A program made the translations under genes and the position numbers. From Parvibaculum sp. (GTDB taxonomy: Bacteria; Pseudomonadota; Alphaproteobacteria; Parvibaculales; Parvibaculaceae): DNA of 64,000 nt. Positions within the stretch are counted from its first letter, which is position 1. Every line of letters starts with the position of its first letter. The stretch lies in assembly GCF_030694575.1 (NCBI RefSeq), contig NZ_JAUYUS010000100.1:1-64000 (forward strand). Direction: 5' to 3'. Below are positions 8,286 through 16,237 of the stretch, piece after piece. The notes beneath the pieces are model-generated. The model did no database searches, was not told the origin of the DNA, and saw only the letters and a program-made list of their open reading frames with translations.

Positions 8286-8396
8286 CCCCCCGTTTATTGA
8301 CCGGCCTCATCCTGACGCCGATCAACGATGTGACGTTTATCATGTCATATAAACCGCCCGGCAGGTCGAGCGCCGGAAGGAGCTACACCTTGAGAT

Positions 8397-8423
8397 TGTG
8401 GGGAGGTGATCGCTTTGGCACGG
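8397..8423 (+). repeat. prophage left end with first transposase-binding core
   Basis: The end begins TGTGGGG at 8397 with the core TTTGGCAC at 8414-8421. Compared with the right end at identical spacing, TGT, several G residues and the core match. Host DNA ending in AGAT precedes it. Confidence 0.75.
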
Positions 8424-8824
8424 GCTATCGAGGAACCGAAAACACCGGGCGCGGCGGAAAGTGTTGTGAGTATCGGCACTTAGGAGGCCATCGACAAGCA
8501 GGAACATCGGCGCGCGCTTTGGCACGGAATGAGCGCGAATGAGCGGAAGCGATCAATTTGTGCACTCGTTTTGGCACGGGACCGAGCGGGAACGATCACC
8601 CTGCGCGCGTATCGTGAGCACTCGGAAAGCCGCAGAAAGCCTCGCCCTTCCTTCGTCGCACTCGCCACCGCACCGCCAAAAACGCGGTCCGACTTTCAGA
8701 GGCACATCCCGCAACTAGTGCACAGCCACACCATTCAAGTTGCTGGTTATACTAACCCATTGACACTAAAAGGAAAAATTGAGCGATGCGCAAATTCTCG
8801 TTGCGGCGCAAGTAGCAACTGAAA
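8424..8824. other. prophage left-end control region
   Basis: No real gene is evident between the left end and the repressor. The stretch holds two more copies of the TTTGGCAC core (8518-8525 and 8570-8577), both followed by GG like the first. A related 15-base pair of direct repeats, GAGCGGAAGCGATCA (8541-8555) and GAGCGGGAACGATCA (8584-8598), lies next to them. These are likely transposase-binding sites as at the Mu left end. Confidence 0.6.
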
Positions 8825-9316
8825 TCACCATCCCCGAAGCCTCTTCCGTTCGCGCCCAATCGCCACCGCCAGCCCGCCCCGAACCTCGTCGTCGGTGTCC
8901 ATGTCCCACACCTCTTCATAGAGCTGCGCCGCCAGTTCGCTTCGCTCTGAAGGCGGTGCCTTGCCGCCGAGCTCTTCGAACAGCGCCTCGACGGCTGCGA
9001 TGACGAGGGCAAGCCTCTTGGGGTCGATAGCGGCCTTGCTCGGGTTCACATGGATCGGCGGAAACGCCGAGAGCATTTCGCCTTTTCCGTCAGCAAGCCA
9101 GTCGAGCGACACCCCCATTACCGCCGCCGCGTGTGCCAGGAGCCCGAAGCCAGGGTCCGCCGCGCCCGACCGCCACTTTTTTACACCGGACTCCGAAGTG
9201 CCGATTTCCTCGGCGAGCGTCTTGGTCGATTTGCCGGACGATTTCATCGCCACTTTCAGGCGCTCAGCGAAGCCCGTCCTGTCCAATCCGGGCACTTTAG
9301 GGTCACTTTCCTCCAT
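8825..9316 (-). CDS. prophage repressor, XRE/CI-type HTH
   Basis: This 163-residue protein has an N-terminal Cro/CI helix-turn-helix at about residues 15-75. The recognition part reads KTLAEEIGTSESGVKKWRSG, followed by LAHAAAVMGVSLDWLADGKG, the typical XRE tail. The C-terminal half is helical with no visible peptidase motif. It is transcribed leftward away from the Ner-like gene, with about 160 bases of AT-richer control DNA between them. This is the position of the Mu c repressor, so it most likely holds the lysogenic state. A GTCACTTT motif overlaps its first codons. Confidence 0.85.
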   Translation of the reverse strand: MEESDPKVPGLDRTGFAERLKVAMKSSGKSTKTLAEEIGTSESGVKKWRSGAADPGFGLLAHAAAVMGVSLDWLADGKGEMLSAFPPIHVNPSKAAIDPKRLALVIAAVEALFEELGGKAPPSERSELAAQLYEEVWDMDTDDEVRGGLAVAIGRERKRLRGW

Positions 9317-9405
9317 ATTTCGTTCCCGCCCCTAGCGCCTTAACCATTTGAAAAAGCTTGAAAATTCGTAATGCCTCAGACGCCCGTCTTGGTTAAGGGC
9401 CTGAT

Positions 9406-9436
9406 AGTGACTTTTTCGCCTTGAAGAAAGGTCACT
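9406..9436. promoter_or_regulatory. operator dyad of the lysis/lysogeny switch
   Basis: AGTGACTTTTTC (9406-9417) and GAAAGGTCACT (9426-9436) form an imperfect inverted repeat between the repressor and the Ner-like gene. A further GGTCACTTTCC copy covers the start of the repressor gene (from 9301). The right arm overlaps the spacer of the predicted early promoter, as expected for a repressor operator. Confidence 0.5.
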
Positions 9437-9448
9437 TTTAGGTACTAT
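9421..9448 (+). promoter_or_regulatory. predicted early promoter
   Basis: TTGAAG (9421-9426) and TACTAT (9443-9448) are 16 bases apart and lie 28 bases upstream of the Ner-like start. The element overlaps the GTCACT dyad arm. It is the natural candidate for the prophage early promoter. Confidence 0.5.
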
Positions 9449-9475
9449 CATCGTCATTAACCAATCGAGGCCCTT

Positions 9476-9793
9476 ATGCAAATACGAACTGAAGACATCC
9501 CAAAAGAACCCGCCGTTCGGCGGGCGTGGATCATCTATCAGCTCAAGATTCGCGGGATCACGCTAACGGCGATCGCCCGCGACGAAGGTGTTTCGGCGAA
9601 CGCGGTCGCCAATGCTCTTCTCAATCCATCCAGCTACCTGGAAGAAGCGATTGCCCGGCGCCTCGACCTGACCGCGCGGCAGCTCTTCGCTGAACGTTTC
9701 AACAAGGCCGGCGAGCGGATCAACCAGACGAAGCCGCGCAATCGTATCAGCCCGGCCCCCGCGCACAATGTCCATTTCGCCGGGGCCCGCTGA
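9476..9793 (+). CDS. Ner-like DNA-binding protein
   Basis: A 105-residue protein, divergent from the repressor. It has a Ner/Nlp-type helix-turn-helix: IIYQLKIRGITLTAIARDEG, then VSANAVANALLNPSSYLEEAIA, which matches the layout of Mu Ner (short basic N terminus, HTH, then a helix). Mu Ner turns down early and repressor transcription after induction. The C-terminal 30 residues are polar and unstructured. It starts the rightward early operon, preceded by GAGG about 8 bases before the ATG. Confidence 0.8.
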   Translation: MQIRTEDIPKEPAVRRAWIIYQLKIRGITLTAIARDEGVSANAVANALLNPSSYLEEAIARRLDLTARQLFAERFNKAGERINQTKPRNRISPAPAHNVHFAGAR

Positions 9794-9794
9794 C

Positions 9795-10286
9795 ATGGCG
9801 CGCCGCCCATCGCCGCACGCTCCCTCTCCCAATCAGCCGGGCTTCTTCGACCGGCCAGACACGATCCTCGAAGGCGCGGCACTTTCTACCGCGATTCGCG
9901 AGGCCGTCTCCGATGCGCTGGCCTTCGCCAAGGCGCAGGGCCGCGACCGCTTCGCCGTCGCCTCCGACATGTCGCGCCTCACGGGCCGCGACATGACCAA
10001 GAACATGCTCGACCGCTATGCCGCGCCCTCGGCCGACGACTGGCGGTTTCCGCTCGAAGCGCTGCCGGCACTCGTGAAGGCGACGGGCGATACGCGGCTC
10101 GTGACGCTCATTGCCGAAGCCTGCGGCTTCAAGGCGCTGCCCGGCGAGGCGACCGCCGTCGCCGAACTCGTGACGCTCGAACTCCAGCAACGCGCGATCA
10201 GCGCGCGCATCGCCGCCGCGAAGAAGAACCTTCCGCAACAGGCGCTCGACTGGGCCGAACGCGAAGCCGAAGCGCGGGGGCAGTAA
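9795..10286 (+). CDS. CII/CP76-like phage DNA-binding protein
   Basis: A 163-residue protein whose central part resembles the phage regulatory CII (CP76) fold. SDMSRLTGRDMTKNMLDRYA looks like a turn plus recognition helix, and LPALVKATGDTRLVTLIAEA is the family-type helix ending in ATGD. The C terminus is helical with QQALDWAEREAE. It sits between the Ner-like gene and the transposase gene. The ATG at 9795 overlaps closely with the upstream stop; an ATG at 9768 is the alternative. The assignment rests on pattern only. Confidence 0.5.
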   Translation: MARRPSPHAPSPNQPGFFDRPDTILEGAALSTAIREAVSDALAFAKAQGRDRFAVASDMSRLTGRDMTKNMLDRYAAPSADDWRFPLEALPALVKATGDTRLVTLIAEACGFKALPGEATAVAELVTLELQQRAISARIAAAKKNLPQQALDWAEREAEARGQ

Positions 10287-12382
10287 TGAAGAGCTGGCTA
10301 ACCGCATCGCAGCTCGCCGATCTCCGCCTTCCGGGCCTCCCGGCGACCGCGTTTGGCATTCGCAAGGCAGCCACGCGGGAGCGGTGGCAAAACCGGATGC
10401 GCACAGATCGTGGTGGCGGTAGCGAATACTGCGTCCAATCGCTTTTGAAATCGCTGCCCGAAGGTGCGCGACGTTCGCTCCTGAAGGCCGTGACCAAGAC
10501 GACAGACGATCTTCCGGTGCCCGCGAAACCTTCCCGCGCTATCGAGCTGGCCGCGCCCGCCGCTCCGCTCGCCGATTGGCAGCTCCGTTGCGCCGAAGCA
10601 CGCGCCGCGATCCTCCTCGAAGTCGAGCGGCTGGCCTGTTTCGTGGGCGTCGAAGCCGCGATCGAGGAAGTCGTGCAGCTCGCCGCCGAAGGTCAGTTGC
10701 GCCCCGACCTGCAAGAACTGGTTGCCGCCGCCAATGCGCGGACGGGCAAAGATGGCAAGCGGGCGCTCTCGATACGGACAATCAAGCGCTGGCGCAGCCT
10801 TCACGGCGCGGGCGGTGTCGACGCATTGACGCCCGCCGCCCCGGCACCCACCGCGCCGCCGGCATGGGGCGCCACCCTCCTCAAGCTCTACAACACGCCC
10901 ACAAAGCGCAGCCTCGCGGCTGTCATGGAAGACCTTCCCGCCGCGCTCCCGGAAGGCATTCTCTGCCCCGACTATCATGCCGCCCGCCGCTTCCTCGCCC
11001 GCGTCTCCGTCGTCGATCGCGAGCGCGGCCGTCACGGCCCGAACGGGCTCCTGAAATTCAAGGGCTTCAAGCGCCGCTCGACGGGAGGGCTGCAACCGCT
11101 CGATGTCGTGACGGCCGACGGCCACAGCTTCAAGGCCGATGTTGCGCATCCCGTTCACGGCAAGCCGTTCCGGCCGGAAGTCTGCGCATTGCAGGATGTC
11201 ACGACCCGCTACGTCTTCGGCTGGAGCACGGGCCTCGCGGAAAGCTCGCATGTCGTCATGGACTCGATCCGTCATGGCGTTTCATCGCTCGGCCTCTTCG
11301 CGCTCTTCTACACCGACAACGGCTCCGGCTTCGTCGCCCAGGCGATGACGGCCGATGTGACCGGCTTCCTGTCTCGCCTCGGCGCCACGCCGGACAACTC
11401 GCTCCCCGGCCGCGCCCAGTCGCGCGGCAAGATCGAGCGCCTGCAATCCTCGCTCTGGAAGCGCGCGGCGCGGAAGCTGCCGAGCTATTCCGGCCGGGAC
11501 ATGGACGGCGAGGCCCGCCGCAAGGTCGTGAAGCTCATCACGAAAGACCTCAAGGAACACGGCGCGAGCCGCTTCCTGATCGGCTGGCAAGACTTCCTCG
11601 ATTTCTGCACGGCGGAAGTCGAAGCCTACAACAACCGCCCGCACCGCAGCCTCAAGCGCATTCGCGACGAAGAGACGGGGAAGCTCCGTCATCAATCGCC
11701 CGCCGAGGCGCTGGAAGAGCATCGCGCGAACGGATGGCAGCCGGACACACTGACGCCGGAAGCGATGACCGATCTCTGGCGGCCCTACGAAATCCGCACG
11801 ACGCAGCGCGGTGAGGTCCGCCTCCCCTGGGGAACCTATTACGCGCAAGAGCTTGTGCCCTTCGGCGGAGAGAAGGTCCGCGTCGGCTACGACATTCACG
11901 ACGGTTCGAGGGCGTGGGTTCGCACGCTGGAAGAGGGCCGCCTGATCGCGATTGCCAGGCGCGACGCGAACGTCGTTCCCGAACAGCCCGCCTCGAAAGT
12001 CGAGTATGCGCGCCAGCGCCGCGCGGCCGGGCGCGAGAAATTGCTGACCAAGCATATCGAGGACGTGCGCGCCGAACTCGGCCCGGCCCTCATCGAGCTT
12101 TCCGCCGAACAGGAATTCTCGCCGGCGCTCGAAGCGCGGCAACGCGAGATCGAGGCGGAACTCCTTCACCCGATACCAGCCGAGCCGGACCCGATCGTTC
12201 ATCAGCTCGAAACCCGCCGCACACGCTTCCTTCGCGCGCTCGACATCGAAGCCCGGATGGAGGCGGGCGAGAAGGTGAGCGCGGAGGACGAACGCTGGCA
12301 CAGCGTCTACAGCACCCAGCCCGAGTACCGGGCGACACGTCACATCTATGAGGATTTCGGCGCGGACGCGCTGGAAGCGTGA
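10286..12382 (+). CDS. Mu-type transposase (MuA-like, DDE)
   Basis: A 698-residue transposase. Residues 1-65 form the MuA-type N-terminal winged helix (WLTASQLADLRLPGLP, then GIRKAATRERWQNR). The rve catalytic core carries D278 (VVTADGHSF), D344 (FYTDNGSGF) and E384 (GKIERLQS), with 39 residues between the last two. The mu-transposase C-terminal beta-barrel follows (EIRTTQRGEVRLPWGTYYA). The tail near residues 570-690 is helical and should contact the MuB ATPase. It cuts and joins the prophage ends during integration and replicative transposition. The start overlaps the upstream stop codon. Confidence 0.95.
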   Translation: MKSWLTASQLADLRLPGLPATAFGIRKAATRERWQNRMRTDRGGGSEYCVQSLLKSLPEGARRSLLKAVTKTTDDLPVPAKPSRAIELAAPAAPLADWQLRCAEARAAILLEVERLACFVGVEAAIEEVVQLAAEGQLRPDLQELVAAANARTGKDGKRALSIRTIKRWRSLHGAGGVDALTPAAPAPTAPPAWGATLLKLYNTPTKRSLAAVMEDLPAALPEGILCPDYHAARRFLARVSVVDRERGRHGPNGLLKFKGFKRRSTGGLQPLDVVTADGHSFKADVAHPVHGKPFRPEVCALQDVTTRYVFGWSTGLAESSHVVMDSIRHGVSSLGLFALFYTDNGSGFVAQAMTADVTGFLSRLGATPDNSLPGRAQSRGKIERLQSSLWKRAARKLPSYSGRDMDGEARRKVVKLITKDLKEHGASRFLIGWQDFLDFCTAEVEAYNNRPHRSLKRIRDEETGKLRHQSPAEALEEHRANGWQPDTLTPEAMTDLWRPYEIRTTQRGEVRLPWGTYYAQELVPFGGEKVRVGYDIHDGSRAWVRTLEEGRLIAIARRDANVVPEQPASKVEYARQRRAAGREKLLTKHIEDVRAELGPALIELSAEQEFSPALEARQREIEAELLHPIPAEPDPIVHQLETRRTRFLRALDIEARMEAGEKVSAEDERWHSVYSTQPEYRATRHIYEDFGADALEA

Positions 12383-12451
12383 GGAAGAAGAAAGGCGCTG
12401 CCCGCCGGAAACGGACAACGCCCTAAGCCATCAACAAGTGAGGCCAGAAGA

Positions 12452-13198
12452 ATGACAAAATCGACTACCGCCGTCAATACCGCACCGACCATCGCGCCGC
12501 TTCGCAACGTGACGTTGCTTGCCGAACTCGTGGAACGCGTGCAGAACCGGGCGCCCAATCTTCCCGGCATGGCGACCTTCAGCGGGCCGTCCGGCTACGG
12601 AAAAAGCAATGCGGCGATGTATGCCGCCAATCGCTTCCGCGCCTATCATGTCGAGGTGCGGAGCGTCTGGACGCGCAAGAACCTCTGCCTTTCGATCCTG
12701 CAAGAAATGGGTGTCACGCAGCCCGCGACCACGGTTGCCGGCATGGTCGATCAGATTGGCGATCAGCTCGCGCGCTCGCAGCGCCCGCTTCTCGTCGATG
12801 AGGCGGACTACCTCGTGAAGAAAAGCCTGATCGAGGTCATCCGCGATATCTACGAGGCTTCCCAGGCGACGGTGATCCTCATCGGCGAAGAGAACCTGCC
12901 GAACGCCCTGAAGCGCTGGGAGCGCGTGCACGGCCGCATGCTCGACTGGATACAGGCACAGCCCGCCTCGCATTCCGACACCCGCCACCTCTCCAAGGTC
13001 TACTGCCCCGGCATCGAGCTTGCCGACGACCTCATGAGCGAGGCCCATGTGAAGGCGCGCGGAAGCGTGCGCCGCGTCTGCGTCAATCTCGACCGCATCC
13101 GCGAGAAGGCATCCACGCTCGGCAAGCCGCGAATGACGCTCGCCGACTTTCCCGCCGAAGCCTTCTTCACCGGCGAGCCGCCGGCCGGGAGGCAGTAA
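12452..13198 (+). CDS. MuB-like AAA ATPase, target selector
   Basis: A 248-residue ATPase next to the transposase gene, as in Mu. Walker A is GPSGYGKS (residues 45-52) and Walker B is RPLLVDEADYLV (around residue 116). A sensor-like LIGEENLPNALKRW follows. In Mu, MuB forms ATP-dependent filaments on DNA, selects target sites and stimulates MuA. This copy lacks a long N-terminal HTH and is shorter than Mu MuB (312 residues), like the BcepMu- and B3-type relatives. The ribosome site is AGAAGA before the ATG. Confidence 0.92.
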   Translation: MTKSTTAVNTAPTIAPLRNVTLLAELVERVQNRAPNLPGMATFSGPSGYGKSNAAMYAANRFRAYHVEVRSVWTRKNLCLSILQEMGVTQPATTVAGMVDQIGDQLARSQRPLLVDEADYLVKKSLIEVIRDIYEASQATVILIGEENLPNALKRWERVHGRMLDWIQAQPASHSDTRHLSKVYCPGIELADDLMSEAHVKARGSVRRVCVNLDRIREKASTLGKPRMTLADFPAEAFFTGEPPAGRQ

Positions 13199-13830
13199 TG
13201 GCGCGCAAGCCCGTTCACCTCACCATGAAGCGCGGCAAGGCGACCGGCAGGCAGGCGGTCTGGGAGGCCATCCGCGCGCGCCGCGAGTTCTCTTTGAACG
13301 ATCTATGGCACGACACGAAACAGGAGCGCGACACGATCCGCTCCTATCTCACCGCGCTCCGTCGCGGCGGCTATGTCGAGGAGGCGGGCGTCAGGCCCGC
13401 TTCCAACGGTATCGTCGGCAGCAAGCACAAGAACGCCATCCCGATGAAGGTGTTCCGCCTCGTCCGGGATATCGGCGTGGAAGCGCCGCGTCTCAAGCGG
13501 GACGGCACACCCTGCGCGCAGGGCCTCGCGCAGGAAGCGATGTGGCGGACGATGAAGCGGCTTCCCGACTTCACCCTCCGCGACCTCGCCGTCATGTCGC
13601 GCACCGAAGAGGTGCCGGTAACGGAAGCGGCGGCGAAGGACTATCTGAAACATCTTTCGGCAGCGGGATATCTCGTCGTCGTACAGGAAGGCAACGCGCA
13701 CCGCCTTGCCTCCTATCGCTTCGTGAAGTCGCGCAACACCGGCCCACGTGCGCCGATGATCCAGCGGCTGAAAACGGTCTTCGATCCAAACCTCTGCGAA
13801 GTCGTCTGGCAGGAGGAGGTTTCGGAATGA
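13198..13830 (+). CDS. early phage protein with two winged-helix-like repeats
   Basis: A 210-residue protein. Two segments look like tandem copies of one winged-helix module: residues about 18-60 (VWEAIRARREFSLNDLW, then IRSYLTALRRGGYVEEAG) and about 113-165 (MWRTMKRLPDFTLRDLA, then AKDYLKHLSAAGYLVVV). Both end in the wing-like GY-hydrophobic strand. It overlaps the stop codon of the MuB-like gene. A DNA-binding or regulatory role is inferred from this fold; no family name is certain. Confidence 0.6.
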   Translation: MARKPVHLTMKRGKATGRQAVWEAIRARREFSLNDLWHDTKQERDTIRSYLTALRRGGYVEEAGVRPASNGIVGSKHKNAIPMKVFRLVRDIGVEAPRLKRDGTPCAQGLAQEAMWRTMKRLPDFTLRDLAVMSRTEEVPVTEAAAKDYLKHLSAAGYLVVVQEGNAHRLASYRFVKSRNTGPRAPMIQRLKTVFDPNLCEVVWQEEVSE

Positions 13831-14216
13831 CTTCCTCCATCGACAAGGCGCGCGAGGCGTGGGGCGGCGAGCTGCCGGAATGGGTGGAAGCGCTCGCCCG
13901 CGAATGCGATGCCCACGGCCAGCGCGCGACCGCCGCCCGCGTCGGCTATTCGCAGACCGTCGTCAACCACGTCCTATCCGCCAAGTACGGGCAGACCGGC
14001 GAGACGACGGCGCGCGGCAAGCTCTCGGCCGTCGAAATGGCCGTGCGCGGAACGCTCCTTCAGCAATCCGTCACCTGCCCGTTGCTCGGCGAAATCCCCG
14101 CCGATCGCTGCAACGAAAACCAGAAAGCGCCCTGGGCTTCTCACAACCCCACCCGCGTCCTGCTTTACCGCGCCTGCCGGAACGGCTGCGTCAACTCAAG
14201 GATCAAACCGAAATGA
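13827..14216 (+). CDS. HTH protein with C-terminal Cys cluster
   Basis: A 129-residue protein starting at an ATGA overlap with the previous gene. An HTH-like stretch reads GQRATAARVGYSQTVVNHVL. The C-terminal half has Cys residues in CPLLGEIPADRC and CRNGC, which could bind a metal. Similar small HTH proteins are common in the early region of transposable phages. No catalytic motif is visible. Confidence 0.55.
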   Translation: MTSSIDKAREAWGGELPEWVEALARECDAHGQRATAARVGYSQTVVNHVLSAKYGQTGETTARGKLSAVEMAVRGTLLQQSVTCPLLGEIPADRCNENQKAPWASHNPTRVLLYRACRNGCVNSRIKPK

Positions 14217-14440
14217 CAATCGCATCGGAAATCAGGAATGCGACCGGCGCAATGGCCTCCCGTATTCGCGCGGGAACCATGTCCGAAAAGTACCTCGAAG
14301 CGTGGGGCGAAGTCATGTCGGCGCTGGCCGATCAGGTCGCCCAGCTCGAAGGCATGCAGGTGCCACCATCCGCACGGGTAAACCACGGCGACCTTCCGCC
14401 CGGCATCGTCTCGCTTCTCAACGAAAGGAAAAGAGCATGA
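14213..14440 (+). CDS. small early phage protein, unknown
   Basis: A 75-residue, mostly helical protein (MTIASEIRNATGAMASRI at the start). It is coupled to the preceding gene by an ATGA overlap. No motif is recognised. Tight packing, the shared strand and gene-like codon use support it as real. Confidence 0.55.
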   Translation: MTIASEIRNATGAMASRIRAGTMSEKYLEAWGEVMSALADQVAQLEGMQVPPSARVNHGDLPPGIVSLLNERKRA

Positions 14441-14619
14441 GCGATAACCTCCCGACCGCGCCGGAGCTAGTGCAGAAGGCATATCACCTTCTTCGCAACA
14501 TCCGGAGGGTTGAAGCAAACCAAGGTCGTCTTCCCTCCTATTCGGACGAAGTGAACGGCTTCCTCACCGAGGCCGACGCCTATCTGAAAAAGGCCGGCAT
14601 GGACGGAGACGGCGCATGA
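14437..14619 (+). CDS. small early phage protein, unknown
   Basis: A 60-residue polar protein with an amphipathic N-terminal helix (PELVQKAYHLLRNIRRVEAN) and an acidic C terminus. It overlaps its neighbours by 4 bases at both ends (ATGA), which suggests translational coupling. Function unknown. Confidence 0.5.
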   Translation: MSDNLPTAPELVQKAYHLLRNIRRVEANQGRLPSYSDEVNGFLTEADAYLKKAGMDGDGA

Positions 14620-14903
14620 GCGATCTCGTCGACGTTGTTGCGGTCGCACGCCGCATTCTCGGTGGAGGCGTGCGCGAGGAGACGGGCGTTTCAAACATGG
14701 AAGTGCGCGCGCTATGCCGTGCCGTTCTCGACATGCGGCTGCGGCTGGACTACGGCGCGCGTGCCGTCATCACCATCGACCGACTAGCAGACGACGTATC
14801 GCCGGATGGCCGGGTCGCGGCGAGCCAAGCGCTGGATACGTTCGCGGGCATTCTCAAGGAGGTCGGATTGTTGGAGCGTCGCCATGACACAACGCCCGCG
14901 TGA
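14616..14903 (+). CDS. small early phage protein, unknown
   Basis: A 95-residue protein with no recognised domain. It is predicted helical, with a central VRALCRAVLDMRLRLDYGA segment. The start overlaps the preceding stop by 4 bases, and its 3' end overlaps the next gene by 20 bases. Part of the early small-gene string between the transposition and activator genes. Confidence 0.5.
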   Translation: MSDLVDVVAVARRILGGGVREETGVSNMEVRALCRAVLDMRLRLDYGARAVITIDRLADDVSPDGRVAASQALDTFAGILKEVGLLERRHDTTPA

Positions 14904-15129
14904 CTACCTCCTGACAGCGATCGAAGCGCTAGACCACTACATGGCGGTTGCAATCATCGCGCTTCGCGACATCGCCCACCACATCCGCGCCGCACGAGCG
15001 GAGCGGATCGAAGCGCAGCGTCGCACCGCCGCCCTTCGCCGCCGCAAAGCCGAATACGAGCGCATCCACTACATCGCGCTCGGTGTCCACCTACAGAACA
15101 CCTCTCGCACAAGGAACATTCATCAATGA
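14884..15129 (+). CDS. small basic helical phage protein, unknown
   Basis: An 81-residue protein. The N-terminal half has a mildly hydrophobic helix (MAVAIIALRDIAHHI) and the second half is a highly basic helix rich in Arg (RAERIEAQRRTAALRRRKAEYE). It could bind nucleic acid or the membrane surface; neither can be decided from sequence. It overlaps both neighbours. Confidence 0.45.
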   Translation: MTQRPRDYLLTAIEALDHYMAVAIIALRDIAHHIRAARAERIEAQRRTAALRRRKAEYERIHYIALGVHLQNTSRTRNIHQ

Positions 15130-15836
15130 AACCAGAACTTCTTCCCCCCACCGTCGAAGTCGGTGGCAACGTCTGCATGGTGGACGGCCAGGGCAGGTTC
15201 AAGCCCATCGATCTCGTAGAGCCGGAACACCGGCTCGAAGACGAGCTTGTCCGCGACCTCTTCGCACGCGCCCTTGGCGTCTACGAAATCCTTGCGGCGT
15301 TCAAGTCGCTCGCATTCGGGAACATCGACACGTTTCAAGACCTTCTCGCGGAGAAGTACGGCTTGAAGCGTCGCGGCGGCGCGAAGGGCAACACAACCTT
15401 TTCGAGCTATGACGGCCGTCTGCAAGTCATGATCCGCGTGTCGGACATTCTGAGCTTCGGGCCGGAACTCCAGACCGCCAAGGAAATCTGCGACGAATGC
15501 CTCATCGAGTGGGGCGCGAGCGCACCGCCCGTCATCCGCGATCTTATCCAGGACGCCTTCAAGACCGGCAAGGCCGGTCAGGTCGCCCGCGACCAGATTT
15601 TCCGGTTGCTGCGGACCGAGCATGACGACCCGCGATGGAAGCGCATGCAGGATGCGCTCCGCGCCGCGATCCGCGTCGACAGCAGCAAGTCCTACCTCCA
15701 TTTCCGCTTCCGGCCGCATGCCAATGCGAGCTGGATCACGCTCACGCTCGACATTGCGGCCGTGCCGCTCGCGGGAGACGAGCGCACCGATTGGAAGGCG
15801 ATTGCCGATGTTCTCAATCTCGGGTGGGCGGCATGA
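15126..15836 (+). CDS. DUF3164 family phage protein
   Basis: A 236-residue protein of the DUF3164 type found in the early region of Mu-like phages. It shows the family layout: a leading VDGQGRFKPIDLVEPEHRLEDELV segment, a central KGNTTFSSYDGRLQVMIRVSD strand region, and a C-terminal KSYLHFRFRPHANASWITL domain. The molecular function is unknown; the position suggests a role in replication or host takeover. The start is an ATGA overlap with the previous gene. Confidence 0.8.
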   Translation: MKPELLPPTVEVGGNVCMVDGQGRFKPIDLVEPEHRLEDELVRDLFARALGVYEILAAFKSLAFGNIDTFQDLLAEKYGLKRRGGAKGNTTFSSYDGRLQVMIRVSDILSFGPELQTAKEICDECLIEWGASAPPVIRDLIQDAFKTGKAGQVARDQIFRLLRTEHDDPRWKRMQDALRAAIRVDSSKSYLHFRFRPHANASWITLTLDIAAVPLAGDERTDWKAIADVLNLGWAA

Positions 15837-16024
15837 GCGTGCGGGTTCTTCGCGAGGGTATCGCGTGCGGTATTCAAGCCGCCATCGATTGGCATCGCGC
15901 GATGCGCGATGGAGCTAGGCGTCCGTCGCACCGCGACCTCGAAGCCCACGACACCGCAATCCGTGAACTCGGCAAGTTGAAGTCAATATTCATTGATGCG
16001 GCGGAGTCCAAAACAAATGGCTGA
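15833..16024 (+). CDS. small early phage protein, unknown
   Basis: A 63-residue protein with two predicted helices and a His- and Arg-rich middle (DWHRAMRDGARRPSHRDLE). It is coupled to the DUF3164 gene by an ATGA overlap and overlaps the next start by 8 bases. No family recognised. Confidence 0.45.
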   Translation: MSVRVLREGIACGIQAAIDWHRAMRDGARRPSHRDLEAHDTAIRELGKLKSIFIDAAESKTNG

Positions 16025-16226
16025 GAACCCCGACCTTCTCGCGCCCTTCCGCGAGGCCGCTCTCGCCGGCGAGCGCGTGCGCAAGGCAGTCCGGACCCTC
16101 CGCGCCTTTCAGGAAGACGATGCGATCCGGCCCGGCGATCTCGACGACACGCTTGTCGAGCTGGGCCTTATTGCCGCCTGCCGGCAGCTCAACTGGGCGG
16201 CCTTCGCCGCGCTTCTCGAAGACTAG
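16017..16226 (+). CDS. small early phage protein, unknown
   Basis: A 69-residue all-helical protein (PFREAALAGERVRKAVRTLR, then LDDTLVELGLIAACRQLN). It overlaps the previous gene and is followed 11 bases later by the next start. Function unknown; operon position and coding-like composition are the only support. Confidence 0.5.
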   Translation: MAENPDLLAPFREAALAGERVRKAVRTLRAFQEDDAIRPGDLDDTLVELGLIAACRQLNWAAFAALLED

Positions 16227-16237
16227 GAACACCGGAA

